A stretch of 64,000 nucleotides of DNA from Aneurinibacillus sp. REN35 (GCF_041379945.2 NZ_JBFTXJ020000002.1:517838-581837); one strand, 5' to 3'. Shown: positions 1 to 9,015, numbered from the stretch's first letter. Numbers and translations: made by a program. The notes: generated by a model from the letters alone, not told the origin.

Positions 1-439
1 CCTGTATCTCATCAGGCACATCGTATGTCTGTCCGTGTGGTGTCGTAGCAAGTCCTGCAAAATATCGAAACTGATTGGCCGCGTCCTCTACATCATAGCG
101 CGATTCGCGCAATGGCTTGCCGTTATTCAGCGTATCGAGCACGGCGAATTCCTCTGCATGCTGCTCAAGCAATTCGGCCGTCCGCAGCAGAATCGCAGCG
201 CGCTCCCGCGCATGACTTGAAGCCCAGCCATCTTCATCGAAGGCGCGGCGGGCGGCCTTAATGGCTGCTGCTGCTTCTTCCGCCCCACCTTCAGCTACTG
301 TACCGATAACCTCACCTGTCGCCGGGTTGATGATATCTCGTGTAGCTCCTGTAAAGCTTTCTGTCCATTTGCCGTCAATATACATATGCCGCAGGCGCGT
401 CGCCTGTACGGTGCCTGCTTCATGTGTTGTGCCGCTCAT
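1..439 (-). CDS. Aldehyde dehydrogenase, C-terminal part beyond the window
   Basis: The reverse strand from 439 reads an ALDH-superfamily N-terminus of about 146 residues. It contains the usual start MYIDGKW followed by INPATGEVIG and a helix with ERAAILLRTAELLE, typical of betaine- and aminobutyraldehyde-type dehydrogenases. The catalytic Cys and Glu lie outside the window. The ATG at 437-439 follows a GGGAGGAAAAGC ribosome site. The gene lies 45 bases after putrescine aminotransferase on the same strand, so the likely substrate is 4-aminobutyraldehyde, oxidised to GABA with NAD+. The substrate is inferred from neighbours; the family call is firm. It is partial only because the window ends. 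Confidence 0.85.
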   Translation of the reverse strand, partial: MSGTTHEAGTVQATRLRHMYIDGKWTESFTGATRDIINPATGEVIGTVAEGGAEEAAAAIKAARRAFDEDGWASSHARERAAILLRTAELLEQHAEEFAVLDTLNNGKPLRESRYDVEDAANQFRYFAGLATTPHGQTYDVPDEIQ

Positions 440-484
440 GCTTTTCCTCCCTTTTAGCAAAATCACTTGGGCAAGAAATCACTA

Positions 485-1852
485 TCACTTACTTGTAAGG
501 CTTACTTTTTCACTTTGCATCGCACCTAAATTGCGTTCAATCGCATCGAGCACCGTATCGATTTGTTCGTAGGAGATGACCGCCGGCGGCTCCAAGCGAA
601 TCACTGTCGCATTGTTAAGCGTACCCCCCACCAAAATATGATCTCCAAATAAACGCTTCGCCAGCTCATATCCAATTGCATTCGTAGAGAATTCCATTCC
701 AATAAGAAGACCTACGCCGCGTACCTCTTTCATCATGTCTGGGAATTGCTCTTTGATTTCAGCTAGACGTGCGAGAATATAATCGCCCTTCTCCCCTGCT
801 TGACGCGGAATGTCCTCTTCGATAATTGTCTTGATCCCAGCGATTGCACCCGCGCAGCAAAGCGGGTTCCCCCCAAAGGTAGAGGAGCCGAGCAGGAAAG
901 GATTCTCCTCCATCTTGCCCCAGTGTTTACGCTTGGCAACCATGGCTGCAATCGGCATCACACCGCCTCCGAATGCCTTACCAAGAGTCATAATATCCGG
1001 CACAACATCATAGTGATCCATTCCGAACATTTTACCTGTACGTCCCATTCCTGTCTGTACTTCATCTATAATAAGCAAACACTCATAGCGATCACAAATC
1101 TCGCGCAGGCGCTTGAAATAGCCTTCTGGCGGCATGTTGACCCCGCCCTCACCCTGAATTGGCTCGGCAATTACCCCGGCGACGGTCTCCCCTACATTGA
1201 TCAGGTTGCGAATCGCCGCCTCCACCGCATCAGCATTGCCGTATTCCACATGCTGAAAGCCTGGGACGAGCGGCAGATACGGCTCCCGGAATGTTGCTTT
1301 TCCTGATGCAGACAATGAACCAAGCGTCTTACCGTGGAATCCTTTTTCCATTGAAATAAAGGACTTTTTCCCCGTGGACAGTCGGGCTAGCTTTAACGCC
1401 ATCTCATTTGCTTCCGTTCCACAATTCACGAGATACGTATGCTGCAAATCCCCAGGAGTAATGTAGGCGACCAGCTTGGATAAGTAGCCGCGCAGCGGAT
1501 CGACCATCTCCTGACTGTGCAGCGCATAACGGTCAATTTGTGCCTTCACCGCATTGACTACCTTTGGATGACGGTGTCCAAGTAAGTAGACGCCATAACC
1601 TCCAAGACAATCAATGTACTCGTCTCCCTTTGTATCACGGAATACCGCTCCCTCTCCCTGCCATTCCACAACAGAGAAATCCGTTGATACCGATTTGCGG
1701 TGTTTTAGGATCGCTTCAGTCACAAAGTTGGTAAAATTATAGATGGAATCATCCACAATTTGCTGTTGCTCATCCAGCGCCAGCGTCTTTTTTTCAATGA
1801 ATGAGAGAATCTCTTCTGCAGCCTGCAATACTTCCTGATTTGTTTTTCGCAT
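485..1852 (-). CDS. patA: Putrescine aminotransferase
   Basis: A 455-residue class III PLP aminotransferase, close in length and block structure to E. coli YgjG/PatA (459 aa). Visible landmarks are FIDCLGGYG-like ECLGGYGVYLLGHRHP (here YIDCLGG), VNCGTEANEMALKLAR, the IIDEVQTGMGRTGKMF block with the PLP-contacting Asp, and TLGKAFGGG with the Schiff-base Lys. The enzyme would transfer the amino group of putrescine to 2-oxoglutarate, giving 4-aminobutanal for the dehydrogenase encoded next. The ATG follows AAAAGGATGATATT. A sigma-54 promoter lies about 45 bases upstream, just past the terminator of the activator gene, so the unit should be inducible. Ornithine aminotransferase is a less likely alternative. 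Confidence 0.9.
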   Translation of the reverse strand: MRKTNQEVLQAAEEILSFIEKKTLALDEQQQIVDDSIYNFTNFVTEAILKHRKSVSTDFSVVEWQGEGAVFRDTKGDEYIDCLGGYGVYLLGHRHPKVVNAVKAQIDRYALHSQEMVDPLRGYLSKLVAYITPGDLQHTYLVNCGTEANEMALKLARLSTGKKSFISMEKGFHGKTLGSLSASGKATFREPYLPLVPGFQHVEYGNADAVEAAIRNLINVGETVAGVIAEPIQGEGGVNMPPEGYFKRLREICDRYECLLIIDEVQTGMGRTGKMFGMDHYDVVPDIMTLGKAFGGGVMPIAAMVAKRKHWGKMEENPFLLGSSTFGGNPLCCAGAIAGIKTIIEEDIPRQAGEKGDYILARLAEIKEQFPDMMKEVRGVGLLIGMEFSTNAIGYELAKRLFGDHILVGGTLNNATVIRLEPPAVISYEQIDTVLDAIERNLGAMQSEKVSLTSK

Positions 1853-1896
1853 AATATCATCCTTTTTTTTAGATTTTTTCTTTATCTTTGTTTATA

Positions 1897-1913
1897 AGCA
1901 ATTGCTATGCCAA
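1897..1913 (-). promoter_or_regulatory. Sigma-54 (-24/-12) promoter of patA
   Basis: The reverse strand carries TTGGCATAGCAATTGCT. This matches the consensus TGGCAC-N5-TTGC[AT] with exact spacing and only one change in the -24 block. Transcription would start near 1886, about 35 bases before the patA start. An enhancer-binding activator gene lies immediately upstream. Confidence 0.85.
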
Positions 1914-1914
1914 A

Positions 1915-1942
1915 TAAAAAAACCGGGGAATCTCCCGGTTTT
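1915..1942 (-). terminator. Rho-independent terminator of the sigma-54 activator gene
   Basis: The stem AACCGGG / CCCGGTT has a 6-base loop and, on the reverse strand, is followed by a run of seven T. It separates the activator gene from the patA promoter. Confidence 0.85.
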
Positions 1943-1976
1943 CCTTATCGTATCGCTAGCATCGCAGCAAAAATCA

Positions 1977-1994
1977 TTCTTATTTCTGAGAAAT
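1977..1994. promoter_or_regulatory. Putative activator (UAS) site 1
   Basis: TTCTTATTTCTGAGAAAT lies about 100 bases upstream of the predicted patA start site. It differs at one position from the copy at 2080-2097 and resembles a third copy upstream of the importer gene. The position and repetition fit an enhancer-binding-protein site; binding is inferred. Confidence 0.55.
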
Positions 1995-2058
1995 TTTTAT
2001 ATCTTTTTAGCTTGCGTACAATAAAATAGTAGCGCTCTTTCTTACTTCGTATAATTTC

Positions 2059-2097
2059 TTTCTCAAAAATCAGGAATATTTCTTATTTTTGAGAAAT
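2059..2097. promoter_or_regulatory. Putative activator (UAS) site 2, inverted pair
   Basis: TTTCTCAAAAAT (2059-2070) and ATTTTTGAGAAA (2085-2096) form a perfect 12-bp inverted repeat. The right arm is part of TTCTTATTTTTGAGAAAT (2080-2097), the same motif as site 1. The repeat overlaps the 3' end of the activator gene, about 200 bases from the patA promoter. Confidence 0.5.
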
Positions 2098-3872
2098 GCC
2101 TGTTCTTCTAATTTTCGGTAGAGCGTAGCTAAGCTGATATTTAACTCTTTAGCAATTTTTCGTTTTGCCTGTACAGACGTCCCGTACTTTTTTAGCATGT
2201 CTGCAAGAATCGTACCTTCAAATTGATAGATTCGCTCTTTAAGTGACAGCATCTCACGCTCTGTACTTCGCAGACGAAGCACGCGCTGGGGAATGCTCTC
2301 CGGTCCGATGATCGGACCTGTTTCCATATTCACCGCATATTCAACCGCATTTTCAAGCTCACGCACATTTCCCGGCCACGGATAGTGAAGAAATAATTCC
2401 TGCACCTCTAAAGAAAAACCGCTCACGTTCCGCGCCAACAATCGAGCATGCTTTTGGAGAAAATGATGCATGAGAGCTGGGATATCTTCTTTTCGCTCCC
2501 GCAGTGGCGGAATGTAGAGCGGAATGACATTCAAACGAAAATACAAATCGGAACGAAATTCTCTCTCTTCTACCATCTGCTCAAGATTCCGGTTGGTAGC
2601 GGCAATCACCCGAATATCCACCGGTATCGGCCGCTCGCCTCCCACACGCTGGATTTGTTTGTATTGCAGGGCATGCAAAAGCTTCACCTGCAAATGGAGC
2701 GGAATGTCTCCGATTTCATCAAGGAAAAGAGTGCCTCCGTTAGCCAGCTCGAATTTTCCCGGCTTCCCTTCCCGATTGGCTCCAGTAAACGCGCCTTTCA
2801 CATAACCGAACAGCTCGGATTCGAGCAGCGTTTCCGGTATGGCCCCGCAATTCACTGTAATAAAAGGGCCTGAGCTGCGGGGACTGTGCGAGTGAATCGC
2901 CATGGCGAACAATCCCTTTCCCGTACCGCTCTCTCCCGTAATAAGCACGCTGGAGTGACTTCTGGCCACTTGAGCTGCCTGCTGCTTAATAACCTGAACC
3001 GATTGACTCTCGCCCTTGATACCGGAGAATGAGGATAGCGCTTCACTGCCTGTCAACGAATAAGCGAGGCGACGCACATCCGACATACGACGAAAAGATG
3101 CGACGACAGATACGAGTTGCTCATTGAGGATGACCGGCACCGCATCAACAATAAAGTGCATATGTGAAGAAGGCGATGTATAGATTTCTTCTTTTTCTTT
3201 ATACCCTTGCCCGCTCCGCAGCACATCAAGCATGGGAGAACCGGGCCATACCGAATCAAGCGGCTGGCCGATTACTTGCTTTTTGTCCCGGTGAATCAAT
3301 AGCTCGGCAGCTCGGTTGCAATGAGTAATCCGTCCGTCAGCGTCAATGGCGATAATTCCTTCCTGTACCGATTCGAGCAGCGTGGCCAAGTTCTGCGTCG
3401 TAAGCTCTAGTTGATGAATGGCCCGCACTTCCGATATTTTACTTTCGATCAACTCCGCCATACGGAAGAGAAATGTCAGCATGTTTTCTTGGTTGTAGAT
3501 GAGGTGCTGCCGCTGCTCCGGGGTGAAGGCGATGAGGCCGATTACGCCAATGGCCTCGCCATGATAGCGAATCGGACAGCAAATCTCTGCGAATTCCTCT
3601 GTATCCCCATTTTGTACGGAAGGATCATATTCCGGGTCCTGCTGCGCATTCTCGACCACATACCATCGATTGTGCATCAGGACACGGCCATACAGATACC
3701 CCTCCTCGCGACTTCCTCCTTCTTCCTTTAGATTGATCTTCTCGCGATACTTTCCCGTCCCGGCTATAACGGTCATATCTTCATCTACGATCTCTGTCTC
3801 TACTTTGAGCGCAGCGGAAATCGCATCCGCGACAAGCTGTACCATCGGTTGAATGCTCAATAAGGGCGTCAA
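2070..3872 (-). CDS. Sigma-54-dependent enhancer-binding activator
   Basis: A 600-residue activator in three parts. Residues 1 to about 150 are a GAF-like sensor, followed by a PAS domain (about 160-280, with VQEGIIAIDADGRITHCNRAA). The AAA+ core (about 295-525) has Walker A GESGTGKG, the sigma-54-contact loop GAFTGA, and FLDEIGDIPL as Walker B. The C-terminus is a Fis-type helix-turn-helix (about 555-595). There is no receiver domain, so it should respond to a ligand or metabolic state rather than to a kinase. It lies between patA and the putrescine importer. Both of those genes have -24/-12 promoters and shared upstream repeats, which makes it their likely activator. The exact ligand (putrescine or a product) is inferred. 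Confidence 0.92.
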   Translation of the reverse strand: MTPLLSIQPMVQLVADAISAALKVETEIVDEDMTVIAGTGKYREKINLKEEGGSREEGYLYGRVLMHNRWYVVENAQQDPEYDPSVQNGDTEEFAEICCPIRYHGEAIGVIGLIAFTPEQRQHLIYNQENMLTFLFRMAELIESKISEVRAIHQLELTTQNLATLLESVQEGIIAIDADGRITHCNRAAELLIHRDKKQVIGQPLDSVWPGSPMLDVLRSGQGYKEKEEIYTSPSSHMHFIVDAVPVILNEQLVSVVASFRRMSDVRRLAYSLTGSEALSSFSGIKGESQSVQVIKQQAAQVARSHSSVLITGESGTGKGLFAMAIHSHSPRSSGPFITVNCGAIPETLLESELFGYVKGAFTGANREGKPGKFELANGGTLFLDEIGDIPLHLQVKLLHALQYKQIQRVGGERPIPVDIRVIAATNRNLEQMVEEREFRSDLYFRLNVIPLYIPPLRERKEDIPALMHHFLQKHARLLARNVSGFSLEVQELFLHYPWPGNVRELENAVEYAVNMETGPIIGPESIPQRVLRLRSTEREMLSLKERIYQFEGTILADMLKKYGTSVQAKRKIAKELNISLATLYRKLEEQAFLKNKKYS

Positions 3873-3953
3873 GCTACCTCTCCTTTTATTAAATTTTCAG
3901 TCTATTGTTTATTTATTCTATCATTTTTGTTTTGTCTTTCAAATATTTTCGTC

Positions 3954-3992
3954 AAAAAAACGGACAAAGAACGCAGCGTTCTCTGTCCGTTT
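3954..3992 (-). terminator. Terminator of the importer gene
   Basis: AAACGGACA and TGTCCGTTT form the base of a long hairpin. On the reverse strand the stem is followed by seven T. It lies directly after the importer stop codon. Confidence 0.9.
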
Positions 3993-3996
3993 CGCT

Positions 3997-5382
3997 TTAG
4001 GCATGGATGGATGTACGATCCTCTTCGTCTTCTTTTTCTTCGCTCTCGGTTTCATCAAACCGCATTTCGATAGGTTTTGCCTTAAACATGCGCGTTAAAT
4101 ACATCAGATAAAAGAACCCGAATGCCACCCACACCAGTCCAAGCATAAAGGAGTTCCCGTCCAGATTATACCAGAGCACAGCGACAAAGGCGGCGCCAAT
4201 CAACGGAACAATTACATTCGATAGCAATTCTTTCCCTGTTCGATATTGCTTTTTGTGTAATGCATAATGGGCAATGACTGATAAATTAACGAACGTAAAT
4301 GCGATTAATGCGCCAAAGTTAATAAAGGAAGTTGCTGCTTCGAGTGTGAAGAATACCGCACCAAGCGAGACGACACCAGTAAATATGACATTAAACAACG
4401 GCGTTCTCCACTTTGGATGCACATAGCCGAAAAATTTATTGGGGAGAACCTTGTCGCGTCCCATTACGTATAAAAGCCGGGATACACTAGCGTGAGAGGC
4501 GATACCAGAAGCCAGAGCACCGAGAAAGGACGCACCAAGGAAAAATAACTCAAACGCTCGTCCCCCTGCAAACAGAGAGATTTCCGGGGCGGTTGCATCC
4601 GGATTTTTAAACATTTCAACGCTTGGAAAGATAATCTGCACAAAATAGGAGGCGGCGATAAAGAGCCCTCCGCCATGAAGAGCGGTAAGAAAAATCGCGC
4701 GTGGAATGGTTCGCTTCGGATCATCCGTTTCTTCTGAATACGTTGTCACCGCATCAAACCCTAGAAAAGAGAAACATAATACAGTAGCTCCAGCCATCAA
4801 TGCGGACATCTGCATCCCTTCGCCATAAAATGGCTGCGCCCAGTTAATGCTGCCCGCCTGGGGCGTTTCTTGGAGTACCCAGACCGCCAAGGCGATAAAA
4901 GCTGCCACAACAACAAACTGGTAGATGACAAAAACCGTATTTACATTTGCGGCCGACTTCACACTTCTTATATTAATACCAGTAACAAATAAAACGAAAA
5001 GCACCACCCACACCCACGGCGGGACGCTAGGGAAGATCGCTGTAAAATAAATCTGCATCAGCAAAATATTGACCATGGGAAGAAAGAGATAATCAAGCAT
5101 CGCAGCCCATCCGACCAAAAAGCCGACATGCGGATGGATGCTTTTTTGTGCGTAGGTATACGCAGAGCCCGCACTTGGGAACGCACGCACCATTTTCCCG
5201 TAGCTGAATGCAGTAAACAGCATGGCAGCAAGCGCAATGAGATAGGCAAGTGGAACATGTCCTCCGGTTTCCCCAGAAGCAATGCCGAATGTATCGAAGA
5301 CGACCATTGGCGTTAAATACCCAAGCCCAAGCATAACAATATGCCTTAGCTTCAATGATCGTTTCAATGAAGTATTGCCCAT
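3997..5382 (-). CDS. puuP: Putrescine importer, PuuP-type APC permease
   Basis: A 461-residue polytopic permease of the amino acid/polyamine/organocation superfamily with about 12 membrane helices. It shares the family blocks MLGLGYLTPMVVFDTFGIASG, SAYTYAQKSIHPHVGFLVGW, CFSFLGFDAVTTYSEET and SRLLYVMGRDKVLP (quoted separately) with E. coli PuuP. The C-terminal tail is acidic (ETESEEKEDEEDR) and cytosolic. The role is proton-coupled uptake of putrescine into the cell, feeding the aminotransferase. A sigma-54 promoter sits 65 bases upstream. The match in length and sequence blocks makes this a confident call; uptake of another diamine remains possible. Confidence 0.88.
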   Translation of the reverse strand: MGNTSLKRSLKLRHIVMLGLGYLTPMVVFDTFGIASGETGGHVPLAYLIALAAMLFTAFSYGKMVRAFPSAGSAYTYAQKSIHPHVGFLVGWAAMLDYLFLPMVNILLMQIYFTAIFPSVPPWVWVVLFVLFVTGINIRSVKSAANVNTVFVIYQFVVVAAFIALAVWVLQETPQAGSINWAQPFYGEGMQMSALMAGATVLCFSFLGFDAVTTYSEETDDPKRTIPRAIFLTALHGGGLFIAASYFVQIIFPSVEMFKNPDATAPEISLFAGGRAFELFFLGASFLGALASGIASHASVSRLLYVMGRDKVLPNKFFGYVHPKWRTPLFNVIFTGVVSLGAVFFTLEAATSFINFGALIAFTFVNLSVIAHYALHKKQYRTGKELLSNVIVPLIGAAFVAVLWYNLDGNSFMLGLVWVAFGFFYLMYLTRMFKAKPIEMRFDETESEEKEDEEDRTSIHA

Positions 5383-5446
5383 ATACTCCTCCTCCTTTTT
5401 ACTGGATCAAACAGAGTGATTCTCTGTTTCCTATAAGAAAGAGCCA

Positions 5447-5463
5447 TTGCAAAATAGATGCCA
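5447..5463 (-). promoter_or_regulatory. Sigma-54 (-24/-12) promoter of puuP
   Basis: The reverse strand reads TGGCATCTATTTTGCAA, which is TGGCAT-N5-TTGCA at exact consensus spacing. It has the same one-base deviation in the -24 element as the patA promoter. Transcription would begin near 5436. Confidence 0.85.
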
Positions 5464-5730
5464 TGCTGTAAGAATATTTCGTCTTTATATGGCTGTTTTT
5501 AGCTGTACAGCCGACAACTGTGATGCAAATATATAGAAAGTATGGAAGAATACTTTCCAGCAAATTCAGAAAATGCAGTTGCAGGAAAGAAGCGATTTCC
5601 TTTTTTCTATAAATTGCGAAAGCAGACGCAGAAATAAGAATATGTTGCATTCCCAACCATATAGACAACGAATCCTTACTTCTATGTAACATAAAAGCAA
5701 GCGTGTTCTATTTTTTGAGAAATCAACAAC
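5464..5730. promoter_or_regulatory. Non-coding upstream region of puuP with activator site
   Basis: This AT-rich stretch has no convincing gene. Its far end (5706-5723) carries TTCTATTTTTTGAGAAAT, the third copy of the motif seen near patA, with two changes. It lies about 260 bases upstream of the -12 element, an ordinary distance for a sigma-54 enhancer working by DNA looping. Confidence 0.5.
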
Positions 5731-5770
5731 AAAAAGCCGACGACTTCTCATTCTGCGAAATCATCGGCTC
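5731..5770 (-). terminator. Terminator of topB
   Basis: AGCCGATGATTTC pairs with GAAGTCGTCGGCT on the reverse strand, including two G-U pairs, for 13 base pairs. A run of five T follows. It lies ten bases after the topB stop. Confidence 0.85.
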
Positions 5771-5778
5771 TCTATTTA

Positions 5779-7920
5779 CTACTCTTTTTTCTTCTCAAGT
5801 GCCGCCTTTAACAAATCGCCTAGATTAGACGACAACCCTCCATCATTGCTGTATTTGGTAAGCAGCGCCTTTTCCTGGCGTTTGTTCATTTTGCCGCCTT
5901 TTCCGCTTGCTGCCTCTTCAAGCTTATCGACAACATTACACGGCTTGCATTGGAAGAACTTGCCCGCTTTCCCTGTACGAAGCTCCATCTTTTTCTTACA
6001 CTGCGGACAGCGACGATTGGATAACTGCTTCTCTGCCGAGCGTCTATAGCTGCATTCACGACTCGGACATACGAGCATTTTGCCACGCTTGCCCTTAATC
6101 TCACGCAGGTTCTCGCCGCACTCGGGACATTTTGATCCGGTCACATTGTGCGGCTTGTATTCCGCTTCGCTCGTCCGAATTTCTTTTACCAGGACAGCGG
6201 CTTGACGACGAATATTGGATAAGAATGCGGCGGCATCTCCTCTGCCGCGAGCAATATCTTCAAGCTGGCACTCCCATTTGGCAGTCAGCTCTGGCGAGCG
6301 TAATTCTTCTGTCACCAATTCGATCAGTTGCGTTCCCTTCTTCGTCGGATACAGGCGATTTCCCTGCCGCTCAATCGTATCGGTTTTAAGCAGCTTCTCG
6401 ATAATGTCCGCACGGGTGGCTGGCGTACCAAGATTGTTTTTTTCCATGCGCGCAAGCAGGTCGGATTCGGTAAGACGCTGCGGCGGCTTTGTGAGATGGC
6501 TGTGCATAGCCGTATGCTTAATCGCAACCTCATCGCCTTCACGTAGCGGCGGCAGCGTCTGATCAGCTTCCTCCTCCCCTGTCTCTTCCGCTGAAGAGGC
6601 AGAAGACTCCGCGCCGTATACCGTCTTCCATCCGATATCCTTCACGCTTTTTCCCTGTGCATAAAAGGCTTCACCATCTACTTCCGCTGTCAATTGAATA
6701 CGCTCATAGCGGTATGCCGGGTAGAACAGGGCAATAAAACGCCGAACGATCAAATCGTACAGCTTACGCTCATCATTTGTTAATTCACCTAAACGCAGCG
6801 GCTCTTCCGTCGGAATAATCGCATGATGGTCCGTGACTTTGCTGTCATCAACGATACGCTTCGTAATGGGCAGTGACTTCAGCTTTTGCAGTGGGCGCAC
6901 AAGCTGTGCATACGGTCCGACCTCAATGCTGTCAAGCCGGCTTTTAAAGGTCGGTATCATATCGCTTGTAAGATGGCGCGAATCAGTGCGCGGATAAGTG
7001 ACAAGCTTATGCTGCTCATACAGTTTTTGCAGTACATTAGAGGTGTGCTTAGCTGAGAAGTTATACCGTTTATTCGCGTCACGCTGAAGTTCTGTGAGAT
7101 CGTATGCGAGCGGCTGCGGTTCGTTTTTCTCGCTTGTTTTGACATCTACGATCTTGCCTTTTTTCCCTTCGATTTTACGGTCAATTTCTTGTGCCGTCTC
7201 TTTTTTAAAGAGGCGTCCGTTCTGATTCGATTTTGCCCGCCACATCCCGCTAAAAGAGCCAAAATCAGCAGTAAGCGTCCAGTATTCAACCGGTTTGAAC
7301 TTCCGAATCTCCTCCTCGCGCTCAATCAGCATGGATAGTGTCGGCGTTTGTACGCGGCCTGCGGATAGTTGGGCATTGAACTTGCTCGTCAATGCGCGGG
7401 TAATGTTTAGTCCGATCAGCCAATCCGCTTCAGCCCGGCAAACAGCCGATTGATATAAATTATCGTAAGCAGCCCCTGGTTTAACCTGTGCGAATCCTTC
7501 TTTGATTGCTTTATCAGTCTGCGAGGATATCCACAGCCGTTTATACGGCTTGTTCCATTTGATAAGCTCCATAATCCATCGCGCAACCAACTCCCCTTCC
7601 CGTCCAGCATCTGTCGCGATGATTAAATCCTTAATGTCTTTACGCTTGGTCAATTGCGAGATGGCACGGAATTGGTGAGACGACTCCCGAATAACCTTCA
7701 GCCGCATCCGATCAGGCACGATCGGCAAATCATCCAGCCTCCATGTTTTGTACTTTGGATCATAATCCTCAGGCTCAGCCAATTCGACCAAATGGCCAAG
7801 CGCCCAAGTGACAATATATTTGGGACCTTCTATATAATTTTTGTTTTTTTGGTTGCATCCAAGCACGCGGGCAATCTCTCTGCCTACGCTTGGTTTCTCT
7901 GCGAGAACTAATGTCTTCAT
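5779..7920 (-). CDS. topB: DNA topoisomerase III
   Basis: A 713-residue type IA topoisomerase that relaxes and decatenates DNA by single-strand passage. The TOPRIM domain opens with MKTLVLAEKPSVGREIA and has ATDAGREGE for metal binding. The active-site tyrosine is in VTYPRTDSRHL, near residue 307. Blocks SAGRVQTPTL and NLGTPATRADIIEKL are family hallmarks. The C-terminus carries Cys motifs of a zinc-ribbon type (CPECG, CPSREC, CPQC, CKPC), as in the Bacillus enzyme. Length is normal for Bacillales TopB. It is a housekeeping gene lying between the polyamine locus and the RiPP island and is probably unrelated to either. Confidence 0.96.
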   Translation of the reverse strand: MKTLVLAEKPSVGREIARVLGCNQKNKNYIEGPKYIVTWALGHLVELAEPEDYDPKYKTWRLDDLPIVPDRMRLKVIRESSHQFRAISQLTKRKDIKDLIIATDAGREGELVARWIMELIKWNKPYKRLWISSQTDKAIKEGFAQVKPGAAYDNLYQSAVCRAEADWLIGLNITRALTSKFNAQLSAGRVQTPTLSMLIEREEEIRKFKPVEYWTLTADFGSFSGMWRAKSNQNGRLFKKETAQEIDRKIEGKKGKIVDVKTSEKNEPQPLAYDLTELQRDANKRYNFSAKHTSNVLQKLYEQHKLVTYPRTDSRHLTSDMIPTFKSRLDSIEVGPYAQLVRPLQKLKSLPITKRIVDDSKVTDHHAIIPTEEPLRLGELTNDERKLYDLIVRRFIALFYPAYRYERIQLTAEVDGEAFYAQGKSVKDIGWKTVYGAESSASSAEETGEEEADQTLPPLREGDEVAIKHTAMHSHLTKPPQRLTESDLLARMEKNNLGTPATRADIIEKLLKTDTIERQGNRLYPTKKGTQLIELVTEELRSPELTAKWECQLEDIARGRGDAAAFLSNIRRQAAVLVKEIRTSEAEYKPHNVTGSKCPECGENLREIKGKRGKMLVCPSRECSYRRSAEKQLSNRRCPQCKKKMELRTGKAGKFFQCKPCNVVDKLEEAASGKGGKMNKRQEKALLTKYSNDGGLSSNLGDLLKAALEKKKE

Positions 7921-8018
7921 CTATGTACTCCTTTATGTATGTGCTGTCTACGATTATATCAAACAAGAGGCGTCTGTACATCCGCCCACTTTCCAAAGGA
8001 TACAGGATGAGTATGTAA

Positions 8019-8056
8019 TAAAAAATCCGCATCAATAAACTACCGATGCGGGATTT
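8019..8056 (-). terminator. Terminator of the GNAT gene and the RiPP island
   Basis: AATCCCGCATC pairs with GATGCGGATT (one bulge) on the reverse strand, followed by TTTTTTATT. The hairpin includes the stop codon of the GNAT gene and marks the left end of the island. Confidence 0.75.
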
Positions 8057-8930
8057 GCAGCTCTTTTTCACAGCTCCAATATGAAGTAATCGTCGGTGAT
8101 AATGGCTCGATAATACGCTTATAGACCTTCTGCATCCTTTCATTGGCCGCCACAATTTGAATGACACCGTACGGTATGCGTGACGCCATGACACCCTGCG
8201 CCGTCTTCGCCGCCAGCACAATGCCCAACCCCTTATCACGATAAGCTTCACGAATGTAGAGCGCACGATATAAGAGCGTATCCTCTAGGTGGCGTTCGAT
8301 AATGGACCAGCCGATAATCGTATCGTTCTTCTTTAGAAAGTAGCTGCACGTCTGTACAATTACTTTTTCATTTTCGGAAGGATCGTAATAACTTCGGTAT
8401 TCCGTCTCGTTTAAATCTTTGATCTGGCTTCGCTCTTCTGCAGATACTTCTTCCCATGATAATAACTGATACGATGAAGGCAGCTTCATTCGATACATCC
8501 ATCTTTGTCCGTTCAGATTCTGTAGTTCAAGGCGGTAGTAGCTGCTATAAAGCACAGGGGATTGCCATCCTGACTTTTCTAGCACCCGTTCTATGATTTG
8601 CACATCAGCAACGCCATAATACTGAACGGTTGCTTTTATAAAACCTTCTGATCGCAAATAATCTATTAAATAATTGAGTAAGGCTGTGCCAACCCCCATG
8701 TTGCGGAATGATTTCTGGACAAAAAGAGAAACAACGTTAGCCGCTCCTTCGCCCCGATTGCATCCTGCAACCACAAGGCCTACTGGGCTTCCCATAAAAG
8801 TAGCACCAATAACAATGGGACGTTTTTCAGGAGAAACGGTCGTATCTACGATTCCTTGTCGAAAGCTTTGGTACGTAAATGTCTGGTACGGTTTGGCACT
8901 TTCAGGCGTTACTAGCTTTATTTCTATCAT
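8040..8930 (-). CDS. Tandem-domain GNAT acyltransferase, candidate RiPP maturase
   Basis: The 296-residue protein has two GNAT folds. In the first, VSLFVQKSFRNMGVGTALL carries the acyl-CoA pyrophosphate loop NMGVGTA near residues 76-82. In the second, ALYIREAYRDKGLGIVLAA repeats it near 230-250. The ATG follows CGGAGTGAGACTCT. It is the last gene of the island, 85 bases after the two NHLP-type precursors, and separated from them by a partial terminator. GNAT enzymes are known to fatty-acylate Lys or Orn residues of NHLP-type precursors in the selidamide class of RiPPs. Both cores here end in Lys, so the same chemistry is plausible. That role is inferred from context; an unrelated N-acetyltransferase or self-protection enzyme is the alternative. 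Confidence 0.75.
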   Translation of the reverse strand: MIEIKLVTPESAKPYQTFTYQSFRQGIVDTTVSPEKRPIVIGATFMGSPVGLVVAGCNRGEGAANVVSLFVQKSFRNMGVGTALLNYLIDYLRSEGFIKATVQYYGVADVQIIERVLEKSGWQSPVLYSSYYRLELQNLNGQRWMYRMKLPSSYQLLSWEEVSAEERSQIKDLNETEYRSYYDPSENEKVIVQTCSYFLKKNDTIIGWSIIERHLEDTLLYRALYIREAYRDKGLGIVLAAKTAQGVMASRIPYGVIQIVAANERMQKVYKRIIEPLSPTITSYWSCEKELQIPHR

Positions 8931-8965
8931 AGAGTCTCACTCCGAACATGAAATAGTTTTAAAAA

Positions 8966-9003
8966 AACAGTCCCCCATGCCGCATAGTTGTAGCAAGGGG
9001 GAG
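8966..9003 (-). terminator. Terminator or attenuator between precursor and GNAT genes
   Basis: On the reverse strand TCCCCC-TTGC pairs with GCAT-GGGGGA, with one mismatch in the stem, followed by CTGTTTTTTT. It begins just after the first precursor gene. It would let the precursors be transcribed in excess, with read-through into the GNAT gene. Confidence 0.8.
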
Positions 9004-9015
9004 ATGTGAATAACG

